Origin: a virus
IMG/VR virus record: IMGVR_UViG_3300021963_000047
Location: 53,582-117,581 of that record
Strand: one strand, 5' to 3'
DNA: 64,000 bases
The position numbers were made by a program, and so were the translations under genes. The notes under the pieces are model-generated. The model did no database searches and was not told the DNA's origin. It saw only the letters and a program-made list of their open reading frames with translations. This document shows, in pieces, positions 9,750 through 18,070 of this stretch. Numbering within the stretch: position 1 is the stretch's first letter; the number at the start of each line of letters is the position of its first letter.

Positions 9750-10331
9750 TTAGTATTCCTTACAATTTGGTAATAAGTTAGATATAGCTTTCATATTCTT
9801 TTCTGTAATATAGACACTCATTAAAACATGATAGATATCATCTGTAAAAGAAAATGATCCATGTACTTTTCTAGTATTAAGGATATAAGGAACTCCAGCT
9901 TTAAATTTTACCAATTTATCATCATAGATAAAGCACCATTCGTGTGTTTCAACTTTATTTAGAGGTATAAAAATTCTAAATTGTGGGTTTAATCCATACG
10001 CATCTCTATGCATCTTAAAATAAGAACCAGTATCTATCTTAACTGCCCGACATCTAGCTAAGTTTTCCCACTTATCAAAAAACTTTTTGATACTAGGACA
10101 ATCTAATAAATTTTGATTGTATGATTGATCTTGTTCATGCTTATTTTTATTTTCTAAACCAAGATCATCAATCGGTCCAGTAAGATTGATGGCACTTTTA
10201 CCATGCGTAGCAGGTATCCATGTATTTAAAGCTTGTAATTCTTCTATAGTATTATTATCAAACTTATAATCAAGTTCAATTATATCACCGTAAGCACTTA
10301 GTACACTTAACATACTTAATACTTCTGTCAT
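9750..10331 (-). CDS. Small 2OG-Fe(II) oxygenase-like protein, tandem relative
   Basis: 193 aa. H108-R-D110 (YFKMHRDAYG) and H157 (NTRKVHGSFSF) again form HxD...H. RIFIPLN and EWCFIYDDKLVKFKAGVPYILNTRKVHG match the core strands of asparaginyl-hydroxylase-like phage proteins. Its ATG overlaps the stop of the upstream small gene (4 bp), indicating one operon with the neighbouring sulfotransferase. The Asn-rich N-terminal half (residues 20-75) has no recognised domain. Substrate unknown. Confidence 0.55.
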   Translation of the reverse strand: MTEVLSMLSVLSAYGDIIELDYKFDNNTIEELQALNTWIPATHGKSAINLTGPIDDLGLENKNKHEQDQSYNQNLLDCPSIKKFFDKWENLARCRAVKIDTGSYFKMHRDAYGLNPQFRIFIPLNKVETHEWCFIYDDKLVKFKAGVPYILNTRKVHGSFSFTDDIYHVLMSVYITEKNMKAISNLLPNCKEY

Positions 10332-10549
10332 AATAAATCCTTTTTATGATGCTTAAATCTCTTGATCTCATTATAGATCTTCACGACAGTTTTAGGACCA
10401 TCTGAGATGTACCAACATGGAAATATTCCGTGAATATAAGATTTTAATGCAGCTTTAATAAGCCTATTACTTTGCATAAAAGAATGTTTTAAATGTTTCC
10501 AATAAGACCAGCCGGTGTCTTTTAAGTGTTGTTTTGATTCTTCAATCAT
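10328..10549 (-). CDS. Small DUF6356-like protein
   Basis: 73 aa. The segment HLKDTGWSYWKHLKHSF followed by KSYIHGIFPCWY resembles the small phage/proteobacterial DUF6356 proteins, which share H(L)--TG--YW-H--(F/H)(S/A) and an H-F/L-P-W/F segment. Function of that family is unknown. It has no signal peptide; one short hydrophobic stretch (IHGIFPCWYI) might contact a membrane. Coding overlaps both neighbours by 8 and 4 bp, so it is part of the sulfotransferase-hydroxylase operon. Confidence 0.45.
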   Translation of the reverse strand: MIEESKQHLKDTGWSYWKHLKHSFMQSNRLIKAALKSYIHGIFPCWYISDGPKTVVKIYNEIKRFKHHKKDLL

Positions 10550-11390
10550 TGCTCTTTATAGCTTTTAAATTTTTGTAATATCTAAGTTTTGATTTATAAC
10601 CTTCAGGACCATGTCGTTCTAATACATTTTCATAGTAATTTTTATTACTATGTTTTTTTGGATTATAAACACCAAGCATTGTCTTTGATATTCTTCTACT
10701 CACAGTTTTACTGAAAGATTGTTCTTTTCCATTAAGATTATATTCATCTACAAATTCATTGAATGAATCACTATTAATCTCTTTAAATTTTTTTGTTAAA
10801 GATAGATCGCCATATAATTCCATTATATCAAAATACTTATTCATCGGTATATTTTTTTCAGCAAAGAATCTAATTAGATGAGAATTTTCTTCTTTTATTT
10901 GTTTCTTCATTCTCTCATCATTTTCATACCAATTATATATTGGATAAGTTATATCCCACCCACCAATCACATGCCACCAATCGAAACATACATCATCCGG
11001 CAAATATACTGCTATGATTTTTGCAGCAGGAAATGTTTCTATTAAAAAATCTAGATTGTAAGAAAACCAATGTGACTTAACTACTTTGATTCCATCAAAG
11101 TTATCATAGGCACTTCTTATTTCGTGAAGTATCTCATCTTTACTGAGTTTATCTATCTTGTCAAATTTATGGCCAAACTGATGGTATGGTCCCCAATAAC
11201 ACCCTTTGTGCCAAGCTAATTTTTTAGATTCACCGGTTGTTTCATCATTAAGAATTACCGAAAAAGATCGATCTTCTTTTTCATCTGTTGTGTTTACATC
11301 AATATTATAAGATAAAGATCTTAAGACAGCAGACCATTTACTGCCGGGTGCGCCTGTAGCAAATATAATATCTTCACCATTATCCATCAT
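10542..11390 (-). CDS. Sulfotransferase-like protein
   Basis: 282 aa. The N-terminal IIFATGAPGSKWSAV corresponds to the 5'-phosphosulfate-binding loop of PAPS-dependent sulfotransferases. IKVVKSHWFSYNLDFL followed by FPAAKIIAVY matches the KSH--(Y/N)...-P-(A/S)KII-V pattern of the family, and DVCFDWWHVIGGWDITYP is shared with the two other copies in this window (16718 and 18060). It is first gene of the operon. It would transfer sulfate to a glycan, lipid or tyrosine acceptor; which is unknown. Two ATG codons start it (11390, 11387). The divergent fibre gene 11453 shares its 62-bp upstream region. Confidence 0.6.
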   Translation of the reverse strand: MMDNGEDIIFATGAPGSKWSAVLRSLSYNIDVNTTDEKEDRSFSVILNDETTGESKKLAWHKGCYWGPYHQFGHKFDKIDKLSKDEILHEIRSAYDNFDGIKVVKSHWFSYNLDFLIETFPAAKIIAVYLPDDVCFDWWHVIGGWDITYPIYNWYENDERMKKQIKEENSHLIRFFAEKNIPMNKYFDIMELYGDLSLTKKFKEINSDSFNEFVDEYNLNGKEQSFSKTVSRRISKTMLGVYNPKKHSNKNYYENVLERHGPEGYKSKLRYYKNLKAIKSND

Positions 11391-11406
11391 ACAAATCCCT
11401 GAGTTT

Positions 11407-11414
11407 TATAAATA
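11407..11414 (+). promoter_or_regulatory. T4-type late promoter (TATAAATA)
   Basis: An exact TATAAATA octamer lies 38 bp upstream of the fibre gene at 11453, in the only gap between the divergent operons. T4 late promoters consist essentially of this octamer, recognised by gp55, whose homologue is encoded at 37915. On the opposite strand the same spot reads TATAAAAC, a poor match, so minus-strand firing from here is uncertain. Confidence 0.75.
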
Positions 11415-11452
11415 GAATAAATAATCAAAAATAGGGGAAAGGGAACCTATTC

Positions 11453-11752
11453 ATGGCAGATAAAGCATTTATAGTCAAAAATGGCTTGATCGTTAATACC
11501 AATCTTATTTATACTTCTGGTTCAAATGTTGGTATTATGACTACCAACCCGAATGCAGTTTTAGCTGTTAATGGTACGGCAAACGTCAGTGGAGCAGTTT
11601 ATTTTGGCAACTCATTGACCGTAGCAGCAAATATTACTGTTGGTTCTGTGGGTATAAATACCAGTATGGTTGCTATATCTTCTTCAAACGTCATGACCTA
11701 TAGCACAACTTTGAAAGTATATTACGCAAATAATACACAAGCTTTTCCATAA
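11453..11752 (+). CDS. Short fibre-type protein with MADKAFIVKNGL start
   Basis: 99 aa. The start MADKAFIVKNGLIVNTN is the signature N terminus of tail-fibre/structural proteins in marine T4-like phages. Later segments (VGIMTTNPNAVLAVNGTANVSG, AVYFGNSLTVAANITVGSVGINTS) resemble the neck repeats of endosialidase-type fibres. A strong purine-rich RBS (AGGGGAAAGGG) and a TATAAATA late promoter precede it. It is far shorter than the usual fibres that begin this way. It could be a small adaptor, or a truncated remnant whose distal part was replaced; no frameshift is apparent. Confidence 0.6.
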   Translation: MADKAFIVKNGLIVNTNLIYTSGSNVGIMTTNPNAVLAVNGTANVSGAVYFGNSLTVAANITVGSVGINTSMVAISSSNVMTYSTTLKVYYANNTQAFP

Positions 11753-11772
11753 TTTATGTTTAAGGTGCATTA

Positions 11773-12879
11773 ATGGCAAGACCACTTAAAATAGACTCTT
11801 CAACATCTCCAGCTTCTATTAAAGAGATGACTGATGCAGACTATGATTATACAACACACATAGTATTAACTCAGTTCGCTGCGACAAATACTGGTGTTGG
11901 TACTTTATCATCTAATAATTCTTTTACATTGATTGGAACATTTTCTGATACATATAGACCGTACACTGTTGGTCAGCATCCTATTGGCACAGATATTACT
12001 ACGGTAACTTATAATTTTTATCAAGATCTTACTACTGCATCAGAATCATTAACAAGACCAATACATTATGATTCAGGAACAAAAGAACAAGATGATACAA
12101 CTTTAAATACAACTGTTATAGCAAATGCACTATCAAATCTAGTGAACTATGGCGTAGGAAGTTATTCACTATCACCGACAACTCCAGTTGGTGGAACTTG
12201 GATTGCAGAAAGAACTATTCAAAATACAACAGCTGCTGCTAACAATGCCACGTATCTTTGGAGAAAAACTTCTGCAACAAGTCCAACAACTGTTAGACCA
12301 TTAAAACTTAATACAACATCACCAGTTTCAGTAAAAGAAATGAGTGATGCAGAAATAGAAACATTAACTTCTAGATTAAGAAACAGAATAGTTGATACCG
12401 GTATTGGCAAATATGCAGTGCAAGCTTCTGCGCCAGTTTCTGGTGGAACATGGGTAACTAGAGGTTCAGCATTTTCTGATACTAGAGAAACAACATCTAC
12501 TGAATCATATACTGGCACTTATACTGGTTCATTCTCTGGCACATATTCTGGCGCATATACCGGTACATATACAGGCAATTACACAGGCAATTATACCGGT
12601 AGCTATTCACAAGCTTTTACTGGTAATTACACTGGGTCATACACTAGATTTTTTGCTGGATTTATAGGTGGTTATTATAGTGGTACGTATACTGGATATT
12701 ATACAGGAACTTTTACTGGAACATATGCTGGAACGTATACTGGTAATTATACAGGAAACTATACTGGAAACTATACAGGTTCATTCTCTGGTGGTTATTC
12801 AGGTTCATACTCTGGTTTAACATTAAATGCAACTACAGAAACCGTTTCTACGGTATCGTTATGGGTGAGGACAGCTTAA
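11773..12879 (+). CDS. Putative fibre protein with Y-T-G-x tetrapeptide repeats
   Basis: 368 aa. It carries two copies of a motif RPLK(I/L)...SP(A/V)S(I/V)KEM(T/S)DA(D/E), at residues 3-24 and near 177-197, each starting a globular unit. From about residue 246 to 348 the chain is almost pure (Y/F)(T/S)G-x tetrapeptides, with one interruption (RFFAGFIGGYY). This implies an elongated, regularly stacked beta structure capped by a short C-terminal strand region. It sits between two small fibre-region genes and is probably co-transcribed from the late promoter at 11407. Role as a fibre or spike is inferred from composition and context. Confidence 0.6.
   Translation: MARPLKIDSSTSPASIKEMTDADYDYTTHIVLTQFAATNTGVGTLSSNNSFTLIGTFSDTYRPYTVGQHPIGTDITTVTYNFYQDLTTASESLTRPIHYDSGTKEQDDTTLNTTVIANALSNLVNYGVGSYSLSPTTPVGGTWIAERTIQNTTAAANNATYLWRKTSATSPTTVRPLKLNTTSPVSVKEMSDAEIETLTSRLRNRIVDTGIGKYAVQASAPVSGGTWVTRGSAFSDTRETTSTESYTGTYTGSFSGTYSGAYTGTYTGNYTGNYTGSYSQAFTGNYTGSYTRFFAGFIGGYYSGTYTGYYTGTFTGTYAGTYTGNYTGNYTGNYTGSFSGGYSGSYSGLTLNATTETVSTVSLWVRTA
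12508..12816 (+). repeat. Tandem 12-bp coding repeat (Y-T-G-x)
   Basis: About 25 tandem 12-bp units of the form TAT-ACT-GG(N)-NNN encode (Y/F)(T/S)G-x. The x position is mostly Thr, Asn or Ser. Units vary at synonymous positions, so the array is old enough to have diverged, but some consecutive units are nearly identical, which would favour slippage or unequal recombination. Confidence 0.85.
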
Positions 12880-13311
12880 ATGAGAATTATTAAATATCCA
12901 CGTTGGGGAAATACTGAAAAAACACACATTATATGTCAATTTCATTATGATGATGGTAGAGTATTAACTGCAAGTGTTACTGATACCGAAGAAGGAAATC
13001 CGGATTGGAAAGAAATTCTGGAAACTTTTACAATAGAAAATATTGATGAAAATACAGAAAGAGATCTTACTCTTCATCGTGAAAGAAAACAACAAAGAGA
13101 AGATCAAAAAAGACAAGAAGAAGAAATAGCAAAACAAAATATATTGTTCTTGGCTAAATCTGAAGCCTTTGATATGCCTATCATACGAGATTCTACTTAT
13201 ACAGAATTAAAATCTAATCTAAGAAAAGCATCAACTATAATGGAAGTACATTCATATGCTGGCGCTATAGTAGCATTAGAAACATTAAAAGCTACAAATA
13301 CTTCTGTATAA
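12880..13311 (+). CDS. Unknown protein with coiled coil, possible fibre assembly factor
   Basis: 143 aa, not recognised. The N-terminal half (KYPRWGNTEKTHIICQFHYDDGRVLTASV) looks like a small beta domain. Residues about 65-90 are a highly charged Glu/Gln/Arg/Lys helix (RERKQQREDQKRQEEEIAKQ), likely a coiled coil, followed by a helical C terminus. It starts at the base directly after the stop of the repeat fibre gene, so expression is coupled. Size, coiled coil and position resemble tail-fibre assembly chaperones, but no sequence signature proves it. Confidence 0.45.
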   Translation: MRIIKYPRWGNTEKTHIICQFHYDDGRVLTASVTDTEEGNPDWKEILETFTIENIDENTERDLTLHRERKQQREDQKRQEEEIAKQNILFLAKSEAFDMPIIRDSTYTELKSNLRKASTIMEVHSYAGAIVALETLKATNTSV

Positions 13312-13326
13312 TAATTAAATTATATT

Positions 13327-14043
13327 ATGAATTCAGGTGTTGTTCTAATAGCTTCTATGTCTACTGCATATTATGATTCAGCAGTAAGATGTGCAGTTTC
13401 TATAAAAGACTATTCTCCAAAAACAAGTATAACTCTTTTTACTCATGAAGAATTCATGAAAGAAAGAGATAAAAAATATTTCGATCATATTAGCTTTGAT
13501 ATTCCATATCATAGAAGAGCTAAAATGAAAGGAATGTATATGTCTCCTTATGATATTACTGCGTATCTTGATGCAGATATGGAAGTAGTTTCTCCTGAAT
13601 TTTCATCTATATTTGACCATTTCGAAGATAATGAAATTTTGCTAACAAAGATAAGACCGCATGTTAGTAAAGAAATTTTTATAGATAAAAATAAAACTGA
13701 AAAGATGGAATATCATGGCGGTTTCATGCTCTATAAAAAGAATGAAAACACTTTAAATCTTTTAAAAAATTGGTATGAGCAATTCTTAATACAAGATAAA
13801 TCAGAATGGAACTATCCTGAATATTTTCCATCTATGAAAAGATGGGATCAGTTTACTTTATGGAGATTATTAAGAGAAAGCGAATACAAATATAAAATCG
13901 GCATAATGCCAGAAGACTATAGATGGAATTACATTTGGTTATATGATATAAAAGGTGTAGACGGAGATAAGTCACCAATAATTTATCACCATACTATACC
14001 AGATAGGATTGTAAATGCAGGTCATATCAAACATAAATCCTGA
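13327..14043 (+). CDS. Glycosyltransferase, GT-A/GT8-like
   Basis: 238 aa. VVLIASMSTAYYDSAVRCAVSIKDYSP is the N-terminal nucleotide-sugar-binding strand-helix. YLDADMEVV (near residue 80) carries the DxD motif that binds metal and nucleotide-sugar. GGFMLYKKNE and the late RWDQFTLWRLL are typical of GT8-like cyanophage enzymes. It would transfer a sugar to a surface or virion acceptor. It follows the fibre genes and overlaps the next gene (oxygenase) by 29 bp. Confidence 0.65.
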   Translation: MNSGVVLIASMSTAYYDSAVRCAVSIKDYSPKTSITLFTHEEFMKERDKKYFDHISFDIPYHRRAKMKGMYMSPYDITAYLDADMEVVSPEFSSIFDHFEDNEILLTKIRPHVSKEIFIDKNKTEKMEYHGGFMLYKKNENTLNLLKNWYEQFLIQDKSEWNYPEYFPSMKRWDQFTLWRLLRESEYKYKIGIMPEDYRWNYIWLYDIKGVDGDKSPIIYHHTIPDRIVNAGHIKHKS

Positions 14044-14689
14044 ATTAAAAAATATTCTTCAGGAATACAGTGATTGGTTTTTCAGCAATGATTATATTAA
14101 TGAGTTGAAACCTACTGAAAAAAAAGATGATAGCAAAAAAGGTTTATATGCTACTTCTAATGAATATTTAAAAGAAGCTTTACAAGATCCAAAAAATTTT
14201 GGATGGCCTAGACATATGCTAGGTGCTATCATGGAAAATAACGTAAAGCTGGAAGAATTACAAATAAAAAAATATAGAGCCAAATGCGATGAAATAGATA
14301 AGAAACTTATTAATTATTTTGGAGCAAGAAATAATGCTCTAAGAGCATATTATCCTCCGGGTGGATATATTGGTTGGCATCATAATGCTAACGCACCCGG
14401 TTATAATATTGTTATAACTTGTAATCCAGAAGGTGATGGAGAGTTTGAACATTATGATCATAACACAAATACTATAATGAAGTTTTCTGATAAGAAAGGA
14501 TGGTTCGTTAAAGTTGGTTATTTTGGTTCATTTGAAGAACCTGAAAAAATGTATTGGCATTGTGCAAGAACAAGATCTTCTAGAATAACTTTAAGTTATA
14601 TAATACCAAATTTTAGTCTATGGCAATCAATGATTGATGATATTGGTATTCCGGATACAAATCAAGAAATAGTTTGTAGTACTCTCTAG
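14015..14689 (+). CDS. 2OG-Fe(II) oxygenase / prolyl-hydroxylase-like protein
   Basis: 224 aa. The core YYPPGGYIGWHHNANAPGYN...GDGEFEHYDH...GWFVKVGYFG...WHCARTRSSRITLSY follows the double-stranded beta-helix of phage prolyl 4-hydroxylase-like proteins. H182 and R190 fit the distal His and 2OG-binding Arg. At the first site the sequence is H122-H-N124, with Asn instead of the usual Asp/Glu ligand. The start overlaps the glycosyltransferase gene by 29 bp, while its 3' end overlaps the convergent gene 14613-15296 by 77 bp. Substrate unknown. Confidence 0.6.
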   Translation: MQVISNINPELKNILQEYSDWFFSNDYINELKPTEKKDDSKKGLYATSNEYLKEALQDPKNFGWPRHMLGAIMENNVKLEELQIKKYRAKCDEIDKKLINYFGARNNALRAYYPPGGYIGWHHNANAPGYNIVITCNPEGDGEFEHYDHNTNTIMKFSDKKGWFVKVGYFGSFEEPEKMYWHCARTRSSRITLSYIIPNFSLWQSMIDDIGIPDTNQEIVCSTL

Positions 14690-15296
14690 GATAAAACTTT
14701 TTCATACTATTTAAAAGACATATTTTCTTTTCAGGCTTATAATATCTAGTCTTTGTTTTTTCTTCACCATAAACTCTTGAATAAAACCAGTCTTGTTGGT
14801 AATGATCAAACTCAAAATTATTGAAAAGAAAATCATCATCACCAATATTTTTACACATATGATAGTCAGAATTTTCAATAAATCTTTTCCAGATATAAGA
14901 ATCTCTATCTGTATCTATAGACATTACACTTGAATTATAAGTATTTTTCCACACTTCTGCTTTTTTCCACCAAGCTTTTATAAGTGTTAGTTTCTTATTA
15001 TATTCTAATATATCATCTATATTATTTTGAATAATAATATCTAGATCAAAATATGTAAAATTACTAAGACTGATAATGTCTTTGTTAAACAAATACATCT
15101 TATTCCAATGACCTTGTAAGTCATTGTGTTTTGGTAGAGATATTATCTCTATACTTCTATTAATATTAAAACAATCTTCAGTTAGGCAATACAATTGAAA
15201 GTTTGAAGAAGTTTTTTGTTTTAACATGTATTCTAACATGTTAACATCTTCTGATGAATATAATTGACCCCACTTTAAACAAACAATATGTTTCAT
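14613..15296 (-). CDS. Glycosyltransferase-like protein
   Basis: 227 aa. MKHIVCLKWGQLYSSEDVNML at the N terminus is shared in pattern with the product of 15996-16718 (IYCFKWGTKYGPEYVNRLLY). FTYFDLDIIIQ (near residue 80) provides a DxD motif. IKAWWKKAEVWKNTYNSSVM matches the acceptor-side segment of this family. It is the last gene of the long minus-strand operon that begins at 21002. Its final 77 bp overlap the oppositely oriented oxygenase gene, an unusually long tail-to-tail overlap. Sugar and acceptor unknown. Confidence 0.6.
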   Translation of the reverse strand: MKHIVCLKWGQLYSSEDVNMLEYMLKQKTSSNFQLYCLTEDCFNINRSIEIISLPKHNDLQGHWNKMYLFNKDIISLSNFTYFDLDIIIQNNIDDILEYNKKLTLIKAWWKKAEVWKNTYNSSVMSIDTDRDSYIWKRFIENSDYHMCKNIGDDDFLFNNFEFDHYQQDWFYSRVYGEEKTKTRYYKPEKKICLLNSMKKFYPREYYKLFLDLYPEYQYHQSLIAID

Positions 15297-16006
15297 ACTT
15301 TACCTAATACTGCATACATTCTTGTGCCACATATATCATATTTTTTAGAAAATATAATTTCGCTAAAATTACACTGATCAATCAAATCTTGAACACACAA
15401 GACTGTATTAACTTTTCTTTTTTCATCATCATCTTTCTGATTAAAGACTAAAACATATTGATCTTTATTGAAGATTTGAAGGTCTTTTAATATATAAAGG
15501 TATTCACTATATGGTATAATAATTAAACTGTCTTTTGTTATATCTCTTATATCTTCAAAATTAACATTCTTATTATGATATTCAATAGAAAGATTTTCGA
15601 AATGCTCTTTAATAATATGATAAGTTGATTTAATCAATGGACTATAATCAATTAAATTGATTTTTTTAATATTATTTTGTTTTTCAACTTGTTTTTCTAA
15701 ATCATTTAGAAATGTTATTTCTACCAATCCATTTTCATTACTAAAGATTTTATCACTTTTGTTTAAGTATTTTACTCCAGAATGAACTGTAAATCTTTTG
15801 TTAAGAATATTAATGGTAAAAAACGGTAAACCACTACCAACAAAACTTACAGTTTCATTTTTAATGAAATCAAATTCATTTATTATTTCTTCAAAAATAT
15901 TAGATTTTTTTTCTTCATATTCTGAAATAAATGTTTTTAATCTTGGAATATAAAATTTATTATACTTTTCAATTTGTGTTTTTAAATATGCAACATTAAG
16001 CATCAT
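15293..16006 (-). CDS. Unknown protein of the decoration operon
   Basis: 237 aa if it starts at the ATG-ATG pair 16006/16003, which overlaps the upstream stop; an in-frame start at 16066 would run deep into the upstream gene. No family is recognised. VSFVGSGLPFFTINIL (near residue 60) looks like a nucleotide- or SAM-binding glycine loop, and DSLIIIPYSEYLYILKDL and VLVFNQKDDDE could be later Rossmann strands. A methyltransferase-like fold is therefore possible but weak. It lies between two glycosyltransferase-like genes. Confidence 0.5.
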   Translation of the reverse strand: MMLNVAYLKTQIEKYNKFYIPRLKTFISEYEEKKSNIFEEIINEFDFIKNETVSFVGSGLPFFTINILNKRFTVHSGVKYLNKSDKIFSNENGLVEITFLNDLEKQVEKQNNIKKINLIDYSPLIKSTYHIIKEHFENLSIEYHNKNVNFEDIRDITKDSLIIIPYSEYLYILKDLQIFNKDQYVLVFNQKDDDEKRKVNTVLCVQDLIDQCNFSEIIFSKKYDICGTRMYAVLGKV

Positions 16007-16718
16007 ATGATTCCCACATATTTTTTGCCCAACCTTCAGCATCATGTAATTCTTTTCCAACACCATGAGAAGTATTAAACAAACAAAAATAATAATTATC
16101 TCTTAGTATTTCTGCCTTTAAATCATTTTTATAATCAGCTCCAAAGTTGTATGCATACACAACATTCTTAGGATGATAATTTAGTTTATCTCTAAATATG
16201 CCAAACAAAGATTTATCAAAGCTTTTAAATAAGAAACGAATCTTATCACTATTATCTACATAAAATTTATATAGATGTTCTAGTTGATCATCTTTCCATG
16301 TAACAAAAGAACTGTTTATATCACAAGCTCCTTTATGGAAATATGCATCGCACTGATCTGCATTAGCCCAATAGTTTTTAATAAATCTAGGTTCTTTAAA
16401 ATTATATGATTTTAAATATGCAGTAAAATCTTTTAAGACCAATATGTCTATATCAAACAGAATATTTTGACCTGCACCAATAAAATAAGGATCAAACAAT
16501 TTTAATTTTTCAATAGTAAAAACGCTATCAAGATTTTTTATCTTACTAGTATTGTAATCAATAATATTGATACTAGGATCTAGACCGGTGCTATCATCTG
16601 TTATGCATGTAAACATGACACTTCCTCTATAGTTTTTAAGTACAGAGTATAATAATCTGTTTACATATTCAGGGCCATACTTTGTGCCCCATTTAAAACA
16701 ATAAATTTTTAATGTCAT
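15996..16718 (-). CDS. Glycosyltransferase-like protein
   Basis: 240 aa, paralogue of the product of 14613-15296. The N terminus LKIYCFKWGTKYGPEYVN is the same type. NILFDIDILVLKDF (near residue 86) carries the DxD motif, and FIKNYWANADQCDAYFHKGACDINSSFVTW matches the following acceptor segment. PKNVVYAYNFG then FCLFNTSHG form the C-terminal part. Its start codon shares one base with the stop of the upstream sulfotransferase. Probably a GT-A fold enzyme acting on a surface glycan; specificity unknown. Confidence 0.6.
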   Translation of the reverse strand: MTLKIYCFKWGTKYGPEYVNRLLYSVLKNYRGSVMFTCITDDSTGLDPSINIIDYNTSKIKNLDSVFTIEKLKLFDPYFIGAGQNILFDIDILVLKDFTAYLKSYNFKEPRFIKNYWANADQCDAYFHKGACDINSSFVTWKDDQLEHLYKFYVDNSDKIRFLFKSFDKSLFGIFRDKLNYHPKNVVYAYNFGADYKNDLKAEILRDNYYFCLFNTSHGVGKELHDAEGWAKNMWESYDA

Positions 16719-17422
16719 TATATTTCCATATTATAAAAACATATCTGAGTCCTAAAATCAGGATCTCCTTCACCGTTTGGATTTAATAATTGAATAGCTT
16801 TTATATGTTCGCTAACTGGCTTTTGATCTATATCAATTAATAATTTATCTCTAAATAAAGAATTTGTTGGAGCATGTAATAGATAGCCACAATCATTTAT
16901 AAATGTTTTAATTTTATTTTGTTGTTTATTAAATTCTTTTAATATATCTTTATCTGCATACCAAGTATATGATGGATAAGTTATATCAAATCCTCCAGCA
17001 TTTTTCCACCATTCTACACATTCTTCTACAGGTTGTTTTATTACAAAAATAATTTTACTGGTAGGAAAATTATCAACTAACCAATCAATATTGTATGATA
17101 ACGAATGGCTTTTAATTAGATAATTTCTTTCATCATCTAACTCAGAGAATGCTTTAGCTAATTCATTTTTAAAAGATATTTTATTATAAAAATTTTGTGG
17201 GTCTTCAAACCTATATCCAAACTCCATACCAGTTCCAAAATAAGAACCCTGATGGTTTATTAGATGAGACCAAGATTTACTATTTTCAATATAGTATTGC
17301 CTTTCAGGTGAATAATCTGAAAGATTAAGATTTAATTTTGGTGAATATCCTAATATAGTTGCTATTCTAGACCAAGAAGTTCCTGGAGCACCTATAAAAA
17401 ATATAAGTTGATCATCTCTCAT
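16718..17422 (-). CDS. Sulfotransferase-like protein
   Basis: 234 aa. LIFFIGAPGTSWSRIATIL is the phosphosulfate-binding loop. YLIKSHSLSYNIDWLVDNFPTSKIIFV and EECVEWWKNAGGFDITYPSYTWYAD align with the two other copies here (10542, 18060). It is about 50 residues shorter at the C terminus than they are. It probably uses PAPS to sulfate a glycan or protein. It is flanked by a putative structural gene upstream and a glycosyltransferase downstream in the same operon. Confidence 0.6.
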   Translation of the reverse strand: MRDDQLIFFIGAPGTSWSRIATILGYSPKLNLNLSDYSPERQYYIENSKSWSHLINHQGSYFGTGMEFGYRFEDPQNFYNKISFKNELAKAFSELDDERNYLIKSHSLSYNIDWLVDNFPTSKIIFVIKQPVEECVEWWKNAGGFDITYPSYTWYADKDILKEFNKQQNKIKTFINDCGYLLHAPTNSLFRDKLLIDIDQKPVSEHIKAIQLLNPNGEGDPDFRTQICFYNMEI

Positions 17423-17443
17423 AATATATCAAATCAAAAAATA

Positions 17444-18070
17444 TTAAGGAACTATATAAACTCTTGCCTTTAAAGCTGTATCAGCTTCAGTAGTTCCATT
17501 TAAGTATGAATTAATATCAAAATCATCATTTGTAGAAGCACCAATACTTGAAAAGTATGTGTCAATATAGTTAAGTGTACTATAGACACCTTCACTTATT
17601 TGATCTTCTGTTAAAGTTTCTGTTGGTTCACAATATAGTCTTTTTAATTTAGCTGTAGATTTTCTATCAGTAGAACCAACAAGCGAGTTATATTCATTAA
17701 TATAGTGTTGTACAACAGTTGTCATATCTTGTTTTTTAATCAAGAATAGTCTTGAACCAGACGTCATCTGTGTTTTGAATGCTTCAATAAGTCTAGAAGT
17801 TGGTGTAAGACGATTGCTCATAATTCTTAAACCATAATTAACTTCATTCTTTCCATCTAAACTAAAAAGATTGTTTGTTATAGTGAGAAGCTGACCGGCC
17901 TCTATAGAAGTTGTATATAGCTTGCCACTTATTACGTTTATGTTTTGTAATGGAAAAGAATACAAACTATCTGTCTGGTCTTCAATTATATCCGCGACAG
18001 ATGGATGTTCCAAGATCGTATCTAATTCTTGAAATATAGGATCAAATGTCACAAAAGCATTAATTCTCAT
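17444..18070 (-). CDS. Unknown, putative structural protein
   Basis: 208 aa, no family recognised. It is unlike its enzyme-coding neighbours: no catalytic motifs, moderate Ser/Thr content, and a C terminus (DINSYLNGTTEADTALKARVYIVP) resembling phage structural subunits. An exact T4 late-promoter octamer lies 60 bp upstream on the same strand (18131-18138) inside the preceding gene, so it can be expressed late on its own. A late virion or fibre-linked role is inferred from that promoter and the neighbouring fibre genes. Confidence 0.5.
   Translation of the reverse strand: MRINAFVTFDPIFQELDTILEHPSVADIIEDQTDSLYSFPLQNINVISGKLYTTSIEAGQLLTITNNLFSLDGKNEVNYGLRIMSNRLTPTSRLIEAFKTQMTSGSRLFLIKKQDMTTVVQHYINEYNSLVGSTDRKSTAKLKRLYCEPTETLTEDQISEGVYSTLNYIDTYFSSIGASTNDDFDINSYLNGTTEADTALKARVYIVP

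Noticed and set aside
11453-11752. Short MADKAFIVKNGL gene as a frameshifted remnant of a long fibre
   Set aside because: The frame ends cleanly and the following gene has its own start and unrelated N terminus; truncation by replacement remains possible but no broken frame is seen.
14613-14689. 77-bp tail-to-tail overlap as evidence that one of the two genes is false
   Set aside because: Both products carry clear family motifs well outside the overlap, so both genes are kept; only the last 25 or so residues of each are shared DNA.
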